Below are positions 20,345 to 30,960 of a stretch of DNA of 64,000 bases, piece after piece. Within the stretch, counting starts at the first letter, position 1. Each line of letters starts with the position of its first letter. The position numbers were made by a program, and so were the translations under genes. This DNA comes from Erinaceus europaeus (taxonomy: Eukaryota > Chordata > Mammalia > Eulipotyphla > Erinaceidae), in the NCBI RefSeq assembly GCF_950295315.1, contig NC_080171.1:115377064-115441063 (forward strand), read 5' to 3'. Under the pieces are notes generated by a model. It was not told the DNA's origin, did no database searches, and saw nothing but the letters and a program-made list of their open reading frames with translations.

Positions 20345-20615
20345 TAAAATATTTATTTCCTTTTGTTGCCTTATTGTTGTAGTTATTATTGTTTTTCTCA
20401 CCGATGTCGTCATTGTTGGATAGGATGGAGAGAAATGGAGAGAGGAGAGGAAGACAGAGAGGGGGAGAGAAAGACAGACATCTGCAGACCTGCTTCAATG
20501 CCTGTGAAGCGACTCCCATGCAGGTGGGGAGCCGGGGGCTCGAACCGGGATCCTTATGCCGGTGCTTGTGCTTTGCACCATTTGTGCTTAACCTGCTGCA
20601 CTATTGCCTGACTCC
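20345..20615 (-). mobile_element. SINE-A without 3' domain
   Basis: 'AAAATATTTATTTCCTTTTG' tail, 'GATGTCGTCATTGTTGGATAG', GA block, ending 'CACTATTGCCTGACTCCC'. The flanks are CT-rich on both sides. Confidence 0.92.
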
Positions 20616-20635
20616 CTTCTCTCTCTCTTTTTTAA

Positions 20636-20838
20636 AGAGGGGTATAATTCCATATAGTTCCCACCACCAGAGTTCTGTATTCCATGCCCTCTACTGGAAG
20701 GTTTGTCATTCTTTAGACCTCTGAGACTCTGGCCCAAAATCCTTTATGGGGTGCAGAAGGTAGAAGGTCTGGCTTCTGGAGCTGCTTCTCTACTGGACAT
20801 GGAGGTTGGCAGGTCCATCCATACCCCCAGCCTGATGT
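20636..20838 (-). mobile_element. X element, 3' part
   Basis: 'CCCACCACCAGAGTTCTG', 'GGGGTGCAGAAGGTAGAAGG' and 'GACATGGAGGTTGGCAGGTC' are reverse-complement X text. It continues at 21177 after the SINE. Confidence 0.8.
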
Positions 20839-20844
20839 TTTTGT

Positions 20845-21175
20845 TTTTTGTTTTTTTGCCTCCAGGGTTATTGTTGAGTCTTAGTGCCTGCACTACGAAT
20901 CCACTGCTCCTGGAGGCTATTTTTCCCCCTTTGTTGCCCTTGTTGTTTATCATGGTAATTTTCTTTTGTTGTTGTTATTATTATTATTGTTATTGCTGTC
21001 ATTGTTGTTGCACAGGACAGAGAGAAGTCGGGGAAGAAGGGGAAAACAGACCTGCTTCACAGCTTGTAAGGCAATCTCCCTGCAGGTGGGGAGCTGGGGG
21101 CTCAAACCGGGATCCTTGCTGGTCCTTGTGCTTCGCACCATGTGCGCTTAACTAACTACGCTACCGCCTGACTCT
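20845..21175 (-). mobile_element. SINE-A inserted in X
   Basis: 'GCCTCCAGGGTTATTGTTGAG' to 'ACGCTACCGCCTGACTC'. There is a short internal deletion in the GA/CT block (GGAAAACAGACCTGC). It splits X cleanly. Confidence 0.9.
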
Positions 21176-21176
21176 C

Positions 21177-21868
21177 TTCCCAGCTTGTTTTTTATCTTTT
21201 CTTAGTGAGGTAGGGCTCTGGGGAAGTGGGGTTCCAGGACACACTGATGAGGTCCTCTGCCCAGGGAGGTCAGGGTGGCGTTATGGTAGCATCTGTAACT
21301 TGATGGCTGAAAAATGGTAAGATATAAACCAGGCCAAATTGTTTAATAATCAGGAACCTAAAGGTAGAAATAGAGCAGAAAGAACTAAGAGTCTTCATAT
21401 AGGAAGAAGCTAGGAAGTCTATTTTAAATATATTCCAAGGAGCCCAGGACTTTACTAATTTTTGCCCAGGCTTGACAGCTAACATGCAGGTGGGCTAAAA
21501 ATATTGTCTGGGAAGATGGTGTCAGAGTTGGAAATAAGAGTAGAAAGCTGGATCAGGGCAGAGAGTAGCTCCCAAATATGAGGATGTACATAAATGCCGT
21601 TAACTGTAAACCCCATCGACCTGACCCAGGGCCCACGTCTATTCATATTGAGCACAGGAGCCTGTGTAATCTCTCGTGTTCCTATCAGTCTGAGCTCGCA
21701 GTCCATGGTCACAGCTGGAAACATTCTAGGCATCATTTATTTCAGGACCAGTCTCCTTGAGCGGCAGAGTATGTGGACCCAGCCTCCATGTGGAGAGTGA
21801 GACAATTTCTACTACTGTTGTTCTACATTGAGGGCAAGGTCCTATAGAGTCCCACAAGAGGGTTTATT
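21177..21868 (-). mobile_element. X element, 5' continuation
   Basis: Continues X upstream: 'GTGAGGTAGGGCTCTGGGG', 'GCCCAGGGAGGTCAGGGTGG', 'GGTTTACAGTTAA'-type text in reverse, down to 'CAAGGTCCTATAGAGTCCCA'. It matches 23330-24060 and 55260-55990 in reverse complement. Confidence 0.8.
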
Positions 21869-21879
21869 TTAATTTATTT

Positions 21880-22065
21880 ACTTAATTTACTTATTTAGTT
21901 ATTTTTTATTAGTGATTAATGATGAACAAGATTGTGGGATAGGAGGGGGTACAATTCCACACAATTCCCACCACCAGAGTTTCCCATCCCATCCCCACCC
22001 CATCCATTGGAAGCTTCCCTATTCTTTATCCCTCTGGGAGTATGGACCAAAGATTTTCATATTGG
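21880..22065 (-). mobile_element. X element 3' end (second copy)
   Basis: 'GGGTACAATTCCACACAATTC', 'CCACCACCAGAG' and 'GCTTCCCTATTCTTTATCCC' are the reversed X 3' end, with the A-rich tail side on the left. Confidence 0.8.
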
Positions 22066-22172
22066 CTAACATGCTCGGACCAAAATTAGTGAAGTCATGG
22101 ACCCCTTGGAATATACCTAAAATAGACTTCCTAGCTTCTTTCAACATGAGGACCCCAAATCTTACGTGCTAT
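22066..22172 (+). mobile_element. X element segment in opposite orientation
   Basis: 'AAGTCATGGACCCCTTGGAA' and 'GACTTCCTAGCTTCTTTC' are plus-strand X text (compare 55621-55680), directly joined to the minus-strand 3' end before it. This is a 5' inversion within one insertion. Confidence 0.75.
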
Positions 22173-22173
22173 A

Positions 22174-22175
22174 TT

Positions 22176-22221
<46 letters not shown>
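22174..22221. repeat. (CA)n microsatellite
   Basis: About 23 CA units at the edge of the X insertion. Confidence 0.97.
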
Positions 22222-22224
<3 letters not shown>

Positions 22225-22254
22225 TTTTTCTCTTCTCTTTTATTCTTTCTTTTA

Positions 22255-22424
22255 AAAGGCAAGTGTTTATTTTATTTTACTTTTTAGATAGAGACAGAGA
22301 AGACAGAGAAAGAGACCAAACAAAGCACCCAAGTCTTTTTAGTGCAGTGGGGGCCAGGTGAGAAGCTGGGCCACACACATGGCAGAGTAGCACACTACCT
22401 AAGTAAGCTATTTCACCAGTCCCA
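22255..22424 (-). mobile_element. SINE-C
   Basis: 'TTAGATAGAGACAGAG', GA-rich block, 'AAGCTGGGCCACACACATGG', 'CCTAAGTAAGCTATTTCACC'. Similar in order to 2475-2634. Confidence 0.5.
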
Positions 22425-22449
22425 CAAATGTCCATTGTTCTAATACAGA

Positions 22450-22716
22450 AGGTAGTTTTTGTTGTTTTACCTCCAGGGTTATTGCTGGGGCTCGGTGTCT
22501 GCACCACAAATTCACTGCTCCTGGGAGCCATTCTTTCCATCTTATTGGATAGGACACAGAGAAACTGAGAGAGGAAGGGGAGGTAGAGAGGGAGAAAAAG
22601 ATAGACACTTGCAGACCTGCTTCACCATTCATGAGCTTCCCTCTTGTAGGTGGGGAGTCGGGGCTCGAACCTGGGTCCTTGTGCTTGGCAATATGTGTGC
22701 TGCCACCTGGACCCCT
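22450..22716 (-). mobile_element. SINE-A, short middle
   Basis: 'CCTCCAGGGTTATTGCTGGGG', 'CTTATTGGATAGGACACAG', GA block, 'GGGGCTCGAACCTGGG' (inverse B box), ending 'CTGCCACCTGGACCCC'. Confidence 0.88.
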
Positions 22717-22799
22717 CTTTTTCTCTCTTTGTCAAAGAGAAATTGAGACTCATATGCTTTAAAAGCAAGAATTACTGCTCTATGGTATTAGATCACTTT

Positions 22800-24262
22800 T
22801 GAAACTTTTCCAGCCTTTAGGTTCATGATTATTCATGGTATTCTTTAATTCCATTCCAGGAGGTTCACTTTCTAACAAAGTCCCAAAACCTAGATATAGA
22901 CCAGATCCCGTGAGATAGAGCATATGTTCACATGTATCCATATATTAGGGCAAAATATATACCTGAAAGCAAAAATACACAATAGTCTGTAGTGAGTCAG
23001 TATCAAGTTCATAACGAAATAGTGTCTACTCAGACTTAGATACCCTCCTCACCTACTTCCTATTACTGTTCTCTCCCTCACTCCAAAGCTAACCTTATCA
23101 AAGCAAGAACTGCAAAAGCTGAATAAGGGCAAGAGACTGGCATACTTTAATAATGACTCTTTAGTCACTATCAGGCCACCCCATCAGCTGGGACCTTAAT
23201 CGGGGAGTCCTGAGATTCCCAAACAGACTTGATGGGCCTAGACCTCGAATAAATCCCTCTCTCCATTGTTACCAGTCATTTCTATCAGGAACAACAAAAC
23301 AGACCCCTTTGTGGGCCCCCATAGGACCTTGCCCTCAACTTGGATCAACAACTGTAGAGAATTTTCCATCCTCTGAAGGAAGGATGGACAACATACTCTA
23401 TGCTACACCTGAGGAAGATGGGTCCTGATATTGGGGCAGCTTGGAATGTTCCTACTCATGACCACAGAATGTGAGCTCAGATCTAGAGGGATGCAGAGGT
23501 CACATGGGCTCCTAAGCTGATTATGGGCCCCAGACCACATCAAATTGATGGGGTTTACAGTCAACAATACTTATACCCCTTGCACATATTAGGGAGCTAC
23601 TCTCTTCCTTATCCAGCTTTTTGGTCCTTTTTCCAGCCATGACATCAACTGCCCAGACAATAACTTGGAGCCACCTGCATATCAGATTTCAGGCTCAGAG
23701 GCAAAAAGAAAAAGGAAAAAAAAAAACAAACCACTAGTATAGCCACAGTCCCTTTGGAATTTAACTAAAATAGGCCTACTTGCTATCTACAAAATGGAGG
23801 ACCCCCCCAACTCTTCATCGGCACTATTCCAGCCCTTAGGTCCATGATTGGTCAATATGTTTGACTTTGTATGTTAACTCTCTTGTCAACCACCGGGTTC
23901 CAGATGCTAGCATGATGCTGACCAGACTTCCCTAGACAGACAACCCCACCAATGTGTCCTAGAATCTGCTTCCCCACAGCTCTTCCCCACTAGGGAAAGA
24001 GAGAGACAGGCTGGGAATATGGATCGACCTGTCAACACCCATGTCCAGTGGGGAAGCAATTACAGAAGCCAGACCTTCCATCTTCCGCATCCCACAATGA
24101 TCTTGGGTCCATGCTCCCAGAGGGATAAAGAATAGGAAAGCTATCAGGGGAAGGGATGGGATACAGAGTTTGGTGGTGGGAACTATGTGGAGTTGTACCC
24201 CTCTTATCCTATGGTTTTGTCAATATTTCCTTTTTATAAACAAAAAAAATGTTAAAAAAAAT
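22800..24262 (+). mobile_element. X element, longest copy
   Basis: The longest uninterrupted X copy, roughly 1.4 kb; the 5' edge is uncertain. It runs from 'TTCCAGCCTTTAGGTTC' and 'GATGGGCCTAGACC' through 'TTTCCAGCCATGACATC', 'CCACTAGGGAAAGAG', 'CAGAGGGATAAAGAATAGG' and 'TTGTACCCCTCTTATCC' to an A-rich end. No long open frame. Best reading: a long LINE 3' untranslated region or a non-autonomous relative. Confidence 0.75.
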
Positions 24263-24265
24263 AAT

Positions 24266-24390
24266 AGGAAAGCTATCAGGGGAGGGGATGGGTTACGGAG
24301 TTCTGGTGGTGGGAACTGTGTGGAGTTGTACCCCTCTCATCCTATGGTTTTTGTCAGTGTTTCCTTTTTATAGATAAAACTTTTTAAAAA
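24266..24390 (+). mobile_element. Duplicated X 3' end
   Basis: Repeats about 125 bp of the preceding X end (from AATAGGAAAGCTATCAGGGG to the TTTTTATA tail) with few differences. Tandem to the first. Confidence 0.8.
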
Positions 24391-24834
24391 ACACAAGGTT
24401 GATTCTCCCTGATGCATGGCAACTCCAGAGCTTCACTCTGCAGATACTGAGCACTTCTTATGTGCCCATCACCTACATGGGAAAAACAAACAAAGCCAAG
24501 AACTGCCATTTTTAAGGATCTTTCACACCCAAGCAAAATTGCTGGAGTAGTGAGACCCATTAGACTTAGTGCCGCATACTCATAGGTGTGTTCAGCACAG
24601 AGCAGAGGAAGGAAAGAAGGGAGAGAGGGAGTAAGAAAGGGATGAATGGAAGGACAAGGTGGGACAGGGGGAAGGAGAAAAGAAGAAAGAGGAGCCTTGC
24701 AGGAACATAAAGAAGTCATGTGACCCAAACAACAAATCCCTATATGGCATTTACTGTGTATGAGACAGTATTCCAAAACACTTTATTGTAAGTTCTAGTT
24801 ACTATCCCAATCTATTAAAAACATTTCATTTGTC
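24391..24834. other. Unique sequence with GA-rich tract
   Basis: Nothing coding recognised. A purine-rich stretch occupies about 24602-24692. Confidence 0.45.
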
Positions 24835-24964
24835 ATTTGATGAGAGAGAGAGAGAGAGAGAGAGAACCAGAGTGTCACTCTGACACATTTGATGCCAGGG
24901 GTCAAACACAGGAACTCATGCTTGACAGTAAAAACGCTGTGGCCAGTACGTCACCTCCCAGGCC
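24835..24964 (-). mobile_element. SINE-C
   Basis: A (GA)n tail, 'CAGAGTGTCACTCTGACAC', inverse B box 'GGGGTCAAACACAGG' and 'CCAGTACGTCACCTCCCAGG'. Confidence 0.5.
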
Positions 24965-25382
24965 TATTATCCCAATCTTACAGATGAGAGAATGTTGTGA
25001 CTCAGTATACCGGCCGACCATAGGAAGATGGACAAAGCACACGGCTGACGTCAGCTCTGCGCAAACGCACGGGGCTTATGGGTGGATCAAATGGACTTAA
25101 GCACAGACAGCCGGAAGTCTGGCCCTTTTATTCCCTGCTGCTTCTCCTGCTTAGATAGACCCCAGCTGAGGGTGCTCAAAGTGCCTGCCATGGCTGCCTC
25201 TCCTGGGAACTGAACATGTGTGACTCAGCTAGCCGGTAAACTCTAAGACTCCTCTACAGTCATATGAGTAACCTATACCTTTGCTGGTGACTATTTATCT
25301 CATAGGGTTGAACTTTTGGTAAATAATTCCTGGGCTTATGTGACTAGTTTATTTAACCCTGCCTATAATTGGTTATTTTGTG

Positions 25383-25421
<39 letters not shown>

Positions 25422-25650
25422 CCTGTAATACTGTACCACCTAATAAAACTCTGATTGTTTGAACTCGCTCTCAGTCACGCCACAGCCAGTCTTTCATATT
25501 TTAATGACAACCAGAGAACTGAGGCACAGAGAGACTATGCGACTTGCCAGCATCACACAGTACTGCACACACCTAGTCAGTGGTGACAGTGCCAGACCTG
25601 AAGTGAAAGTCTGGCTCCAGATTTTGTTCCTAAGCACTAAGCAGGTTAAC
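24965..25650 (-). mobile_element. MIR, split by a solo LTR
   Basis: The left part (ATTATCCCAATCTTACAGATG) and right part (CTGAGGCACAGAGAGACTA, then GACTTGCCAG, CACACAGTA) join into continuous reversed MIR text once 24993-25512 is removed. Confidence 0.7.
24993..25512 (+). mobile_element. Solo LTR of an endogenous retrovirus
   Basis: A 520-bp insertion flanked by AGAGAA (24987-24992 and 25513-25518). It starts TGTTGTGA and ends TGACAACC, a near inverted repeat. AATAAA at 25442 is followed by a GT/CT-rich segment, as in an R-U5 region. (AT)n lies at 25386-25421. No internal coding sequence. The 6-bp duplication favours a class II (ERVK-like) LTR by general knowledge. Confidence 0.65.
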
Positions 25651-25654
25651 CCTA

Positions 25655-26322
25655 AATGTGACAGCTCCAAGGATGACCCTTGAGTCAAATTCTATTTTCA
25701 GAAAGGCTTTGATGTCCAAGCCCTTGATTTCAAAGAATCAAGGAATGAATTATTTCTCTGTGATATTTCTAGTCCCTTTCAGACACCAAGGCTCTTGAAA
25801 GGACTAGAATTGAACAGAGAACCTTGTAACTCCAGTGCTTGAGAAAGGCGCCCTCATATTTCAGAGAAGACACTTGGAAAGTAAATATAACAACTGTGTA
25901 TCTGGGCAACTTATTTCCTTCCTTCCCCTTCCTCCCTCCCTCTTCCTTTTTCCTTCCTTCCTTCCTTCCTTCCTTTCCTCCCCCCCCCCCACCATGGCTG
26001 TGCTGAGGCTTTGAGTCTGCATGATTTCATAATTCCCAGTGATTTTTTTTTTTATGACCCTGTTCCACTGCTTATGAACTTTCCTCTGATGTTCCCATGT
26101 GGTGGCCCTGGCCTGGGAAAGTGTACACTCTACCAGGTGAGCTATTTCCTGTTCCCCACCTCCCGTAATTTTCTTTTATGTTAAAATAAATGTATCCTCT
26201 GGTAACTTAAGGCTATTATTCCTTTTCCCTTTCCTTTTCCTTGAGCTCTGAAATGATCAAGTGTTTGGTTTTATACTAGTAATATAAAAGACAAATAAAA
26301 ATAAATTTAAACACATAAAAAT
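25655..26322. other. Unique DNA with (TTCC)n and possible old SINE
   Basis: A CT/TTCC tract with a C9-10 run spans about 25912-25993. Text at 26080-26160 ending 'CTACCAGGTGAGCTATTTCC' looks like an old SINE-C end. Otherwise unassigned. Confidence 0.4.
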
Positions 26323-26331
26323 AAGATTTCT

Positions 26332-26621
26332 GGGAGTCGGGCGGTAGCACAGCGGGTTAAGCATACTTGGTGTAAAGCGCAAAGACTGGTGGAAGGATTC
26401 CAGATCGAGCCCCCGGCTCCCCACCTGCAGGGGAGGCGCTTCACAGGCGCTGAAGCAGGTCTGCAGGTGTCTGTCTTTCTCTCCCCCTGTCTGTCTTCAC
26501 CTCCTCTCTCCATTTCTCTCTGTCCTGTCCAACAACGACAACATCAGTAACAACCACAATAATAACTACAGCAATAAAACAACAAGGGCAACAAAAGGGA
26601 ATAAATAAATAAATTTTAAAA
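26332..26621 (+). mobile_element. SINE-A without 3' domain
   Basis: Target duplication AAGATTTCT at 26323-26331 and 26622-26630. Head GGGAGTCGGGCGGTAGCACA. The B box is mutated (GATCGAGCCC). Tail GGGAATAAATAAATAAATTT. Confidence 0.94.
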
Positions 26622-26791
26622 AAGATTTCTTTTTCCTGAAAAAACACACTCTACTTCTAATTCACTCTACTTCTAATTCTCTCTACTTCTAATTCACTAA
26701 ATTTGTAACCTTGTCTTTGCGACTCTTAAATTGAACGTATTTTAATATAAATCATAATATAATTGAAGGGATTACTCAGTTTAGTATTTTA

Positions 26792-27001
26792 TTTATTTTT
26801 AATCTTTATTTATTGGATAGAGACAGCCAGATATCAAGAAGGAAGGGAGTGAGAGGGAGCGCGACAGAGACACCTGCAGCACTGCTTCACCACTTGCAAA
26901 GCTTTCCCCTTGCAGGTGTGGGGACCCGGGGCTTGAAGCAGGGTCCTTGAGTATTGATTGCATCATGTTCACCCAACAAGGTGAGCCACCATCCAGCCCT
27001 T
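26792..27001 (-). mobile_element. SINE-B with 14-bp target duplication
   Basis: AGTTTAGTATTTTA at 26778-26791 and 27002-27015. 'TTATTGGATAGAGACAGCCAG' through 'GAGCCACCATCCAGCCC'. Confidence 0.92.
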
Positions 27002-27059
27002 AGTTTAGTATTTTACTAACCATGAATCCAACTTTCAGTACTTAATGAAAGTATCTACA

Positions 27060-27092
<33 letters not shown>
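27060..27092. repeat. (TCTG)n(TCTA)n microsatellite
   Basis: Five TCTG then three TCTA units. Confidence 0.9.
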
Positions 27093-27236
27093 ACCTATTG
27101 TCACCAGGCATATTGCTGGATCACTCATCGTCCTGCTTCACTACTTGTGAAGCTTTACCCCTACAGGTATGTGGGGGAGGACTAGGAACTTGGTAGTGTG
27201 TGTAACACTCTACCAGGTGAGTCACCATCTGGCCCC
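27093..27236 (-). mobile_element. SINE-B, degenerate
   Basis: 'CTGCTTCACTACTTGTGAAGC', 'GGACTAGGAACTTGG' and 'CAGGTGAGTCACCATCTGGCC' keep SINE-B order with deletions. Confidence 0.65.
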
Positions 27237-27243
27237 AAGCTGA

Positions 27244-27530
27244 GATAATTTTTAAATTTTATTTATTTATTTATTTCCACCAAGGTTATCAATAGGACTT
27301 GGTGCCTGTACTACAAATCCACTGATCTTGGTGGCCATTTGTTCCTTCTCTTCCTCCCTCCCTTCCTTGCTTTCTATTTTTATTAGGACAGACAGCAATG
27401 GGGAGGTATGTATAGAGAAAGTGACACCTGTAGACCTGCTTCACTGCAGGTGTGGAGTGGGGCCTTGAACCTGGGTCCTTGTGCGTAGTAATGTGTGTGC
27501 TTAACTTGGTGTGCCACCGCCCAGTCTTTC
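27244..27530 (-). mobile_element. SINE-A, old
   Basis: 'CCACCAAGGTTATCAATAGG' through 'GTGTGCCACCGCCCAGTC'. More substitutions and a deletion around the TGCAGG segment. Confidence 0.8.
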
Positions 27531-28144
27531 CTTTCCTATTTTTTTCTCCTTTTTTTCTAGAGATAATTTTTAAACCAACTGTGCTACTAATTACATTTCT
27601 TTTGTTTCAAATAATCAACATGTGGAGATGAAATTTAGGTGCTCAGAATAGATCCCCGGTTAAGCAATGATAATGAAGATCAGCTGGGCTTCATGAGGCC
27701 GTCTTGCTAACACCACGAGAGAGGCCAAAATGCTGAGAGGAGAGCATGCATCTACACACTCAAAGGACTGAGTGTCTTTTCTGTGGTTCAGAAGAAGCAT
27801 AGTCCTCTTTTCATTAAAAGTGACCTTAACCAAGTCTGTTATTCTCAGCAATAAACTACCAAGTTAGAACAGCAATCAGATATAGTAAATTAGAATGCAA
27901 ATAATAAAAGCACTCAGGCTTTTCACAGGAAGAATGATTTGCTGGCAGAAACACACTTAATCTTAGTTATACAAATACAACTGAATTTATATGAATTAGG
28001 AGGGGCAGAAATAGTAATACTGCAAAGTCACTGACACTCTCTCCACCCCATCCCCAGTGAACTTCCCAGGAAAACCTTCAAAAGCTGTGTTTGCCGTTGG
28101 TTCTTTTATATGCATCAGATGTGGTCAAGGCTCAAATTCTGTGA
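27531..28144. other. Unique sequence
   Basis: No repeat or gene recognised. Confidence 0.45.
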
Positions 28145-28550
28145 TATATATATATGTGCATGATGGACTACTACTCAGCTGATAAAATGGTGGAAGTCAT
28201 CTCCTTTGTGTCATCTTGGATAAAACTTGAAGACATCATGCTAAGTGAGATAAGACAAAAAGAGAGGGACGAATACCAAATGATCTGACTCAATAAATAG
28301 GAACAGGGCAGGAGAACACAAAGCGTACCATGATGCATTGCATCAAGGCAAAGGATTCTGGGGAAGAAGGGGAGCGGAGGGGCTGAATATACAATGCTCC
28401 TGATAAACAGTGATGGGAAAGGACCTACGTTGTGAGTGAGAGTGTTCTGCAGACAACTTTCTCACAGAGATGAGAAAGCGTGCCCATGTGTCAATGACGG
28501 AACTGTAAACCATTAAGTCTTCAATAAAAATTATAGAAGTTAACTCATTA
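28145..28550 (+). mobile_element. L1 3' end
   Basis: 'GGACTACTACTCAGCTGATAA', 'GCTAAGTGAGATAAGACA' (end of ORF2), then 3' untranslated text with 'CAAAGGATTCTGGGGAAG' and a terminal 'CTTCAATAAAAATTATAG', i.e. a polyadenylation signal and tail. Same 3' subfamily as 1368-1830. Confidence 0.8.
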
Positions 28551-28842
28551 AAAAATCATTCTATCCTAAATAATAATACCCATGAAATCACAAGTATAAT
28601 ATGCTAGGGATTTTTTAAGTGAGATCTTTTCCACAAGTAAATGGATTACTAAAAACTGTATAATAAATTTGAGTAACCTTTCACATTTGCAGAATATACA
28701 GGAAATATCCTTATGATTGCCCATTTTAACAGAAATGTTCTCAGGTAGAAAGGCAGCTTGAACCATTATTACTAAGTTAACTGGAGACCTTTTGTACATA
28801 TTTATGACAAAAGGTGTTGGGTTTTTGTCTAATGTTTTCTTT

Positions 28843-29082
28843 TTTATCTTTTTTTATTTTTTAACCTTATTTATTTGTTATTGGATAGAGACAGAGAGAA
28901 ATTGAGAGCGAAGGGGGAGATAGAGAGGAAGAGAGACATTGAGACACCTGCAGACCTGCTTCCCCGCCTGTGAAGCGACTCCCCTGCAGGTGGGGAGCCA
29001 GGGGCTTGAACCGGGATCCTTAAGCCAGTCCTTGCACTTTGCACCATGTGCACTTAATCCGCTGCGCTACCACCCGACTCCC
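28843..29082 (-). mobile_element. SINE (A-type head, short tail)
   Basis: Flanks TTTGTCTAATGTTTTCTT and TTTGTCTAATATTTTCTT (28824-28842, 29083-29100; one mismatch). The head 'GCTGCGCTACCACCCGACTCCC' is SINE-A, but the body ends at 'TTATTGGATAGAGACAG' like SINE-B: a chimeric or intermediate subfamily. Confidence 0.9.
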
Positions 29083-29647
29083 TTTGTCTAATATTTTCTT
29101 TGCAGATTTTGAACTGACATATTTTGTCCCTTATTTTATTGATATGCTATGTTGTTTTAATTATTTTCAGATGTTAAACCAATTTTGCAGACCTAAAGTC
29201 AAGTTCATCATGATGCATGAACATTTATACATTTTGCTGGAATTATCTTGCTATTGTTTTGTTGAGGATTTTTGCATTTAGTTTCATAAAAGATATTCGC
29301 CTATAGTTTCCTGCCCTTATGATATCTTTAGTTTCATTACCAGGGGTATTACTAATCTCATAGGATGAATTGGAAAAATTTCTCTCCATTCTTACTTTTA
29401 GATGAATTTAGTATTAATTATTTAAATGTTTGGTAAAATTAACCAATAAAGATATTTGGGCTGGTTTTTAATGGAAAGTTATAAAATTACTAATTCAATC
29501 TCTTTCCTGTTTCTTTTTTATGTTTGTTTTGGTAGTTAGTGTCATTCAGGGATGGTCCCATTTTATTTATCTAATTTGTATGATGAAATGGTTATTTCAT
29601 TATAATTATTTTTGTAATATTATTTCTATAACCTGTTTCCTTCCTTT

Positions 29648-29864
29648 TTAAAAAATTACCTTTATTTATATATTTACTGGATAGAGACAGCCAAAAACTG
29701 AGAGAGAAGGGGTGATAGAGAAGGCGAGAGAAATAGAGACACCTGCAGCCCTACTTCACCACTTGTGAAGCTTTCCCCCTGCAGGTGGGGACCGGGGATT
29801 CAAACCTGGGTCCTTGCACACTGTAACATGTGTGCTCAACCAGGTGTGCCACCACCCGGCCCCC
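29648..29864 (-). mobile_element. SINE-B in L1
   Basis: 'TTTACTGGATAGAGACAGCC' to 'GTGTGCCACCACCCGGCCCC'. CCTTCCTT occurs on both sides as a short target duplication. Confidence 0.9.
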
Positions 29865-30127
29865 CTTCCTTATTTTTGTAATTTGACTTTGTTTGTTAGT
29901 CTACTGAAGATTTGAAATATTTTTTTTACACATGGTTAGAGTGATTCAGTTTCATTCTTTTAATATAGACATCCAATTTCACCATTTATTGAAGAGACTT
30001 GGCTTTCTTCATTTTGTTCTTTGTTTCTTAACTATAAATTAATTGACAATACTTGTTAGGTTTTATTTAAGGACTCTTAATTCTACTCCATTCACCTGTG
30101 TGTCTACTCATATTCAAGTATTTAAAA

Positions 30128-30333
30128 AAAATTTTTTTTTGCATTATCTTGATTTATGGAATAGACAGCCAGAAATTGAGAGGGAAGGGAGTGACAGAGA
30201 GAGTGAGAGAGATATCTACAACACTGCTTTGCCACTCACAAAACTTTGCCCCTGCAGGTGGGGCACGGGGGCTTAAACCAGCTCCTTGTGCATTGTGACA
30301 TGTGCTCAGCCAGGTGCCTTACCACCCGGACCC
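30128..30333 (-). mobile_element. SINE-B in L1
   Basis: Target duplication CTCATATTCAA at 30117-30127 and 30334-30344. 'GGAATAGACAGCCAGAAATTG' to 'CCTTACCACCCGGACC'. Confidence 0.9.
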
Positions 30334-30960
30334 CTCATATTCAAATGAACACTGTTTTGACTCTGTAATCGTTTGAAGTCAGGTGATATGATGCCTTTAT
30401 TCTTGTTCTTTCTCCTTAGGATTATTCTGGGAAATTGGGATCTTTGTAGTTCCAAATAAGTGTCAATATTGTCTGTTATATTCATTTAAAGAATGCCATT
30501 GAAGTTTTATGGAGATTGCCTTAAACCTATATATTGTTTTGGGTAGGATGGTTACTTTACTTTTGTTAATTCTTTATATTTTCTGACGCACACATCTCTC
30601 ACCTCTTTTACTACATATGCCCCATGGTTCTTATTTCTTTTTGGTGTGATTATAAGTGGGACTGCTTTCTTGATTTCCTCCTCTTTTAGCTCATTGTTTA
30701 TATATAGAAGAGCAGTAGAAGTTTGAATATTGGCTGTATAAGCTGGCACTTTACTATACTGGCTTATTTCTGGTAGTTTTCAGTGGAAATCTTTAAAGTG
30801 TGTTATCATGTCATCCATAGATAGTAATAATTTTATTTCTTCTCTTCCAATTTGTATCCATTTCATTTCTTTCCTCTTTCTCCCCCTCTTTCACACTCCC
30901 TCCCCTCCCCTTTCTTTCTTTTGTTTGTTCTTTGGTTCATTCATTCTTTCTAACTGCTGT

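Larger units (their letters stand above)
29083..30960 (-). mobile_element. Ancient L1 ORF2, antisense
   Basis: Plus-strand text 'TTTTGTTGAGGATTTTTGCAT', 'AGTTTCCTGCCC', 'TTTGAAGTCAGGTGATATGATG' and 'ATCATGTCATCCATAGATAG' follows, in order, the antisense of mammalian L1 reverse transcriptase. Many stops and indels. Two SINE-B copies interrupt it. Confidence 0.75.
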
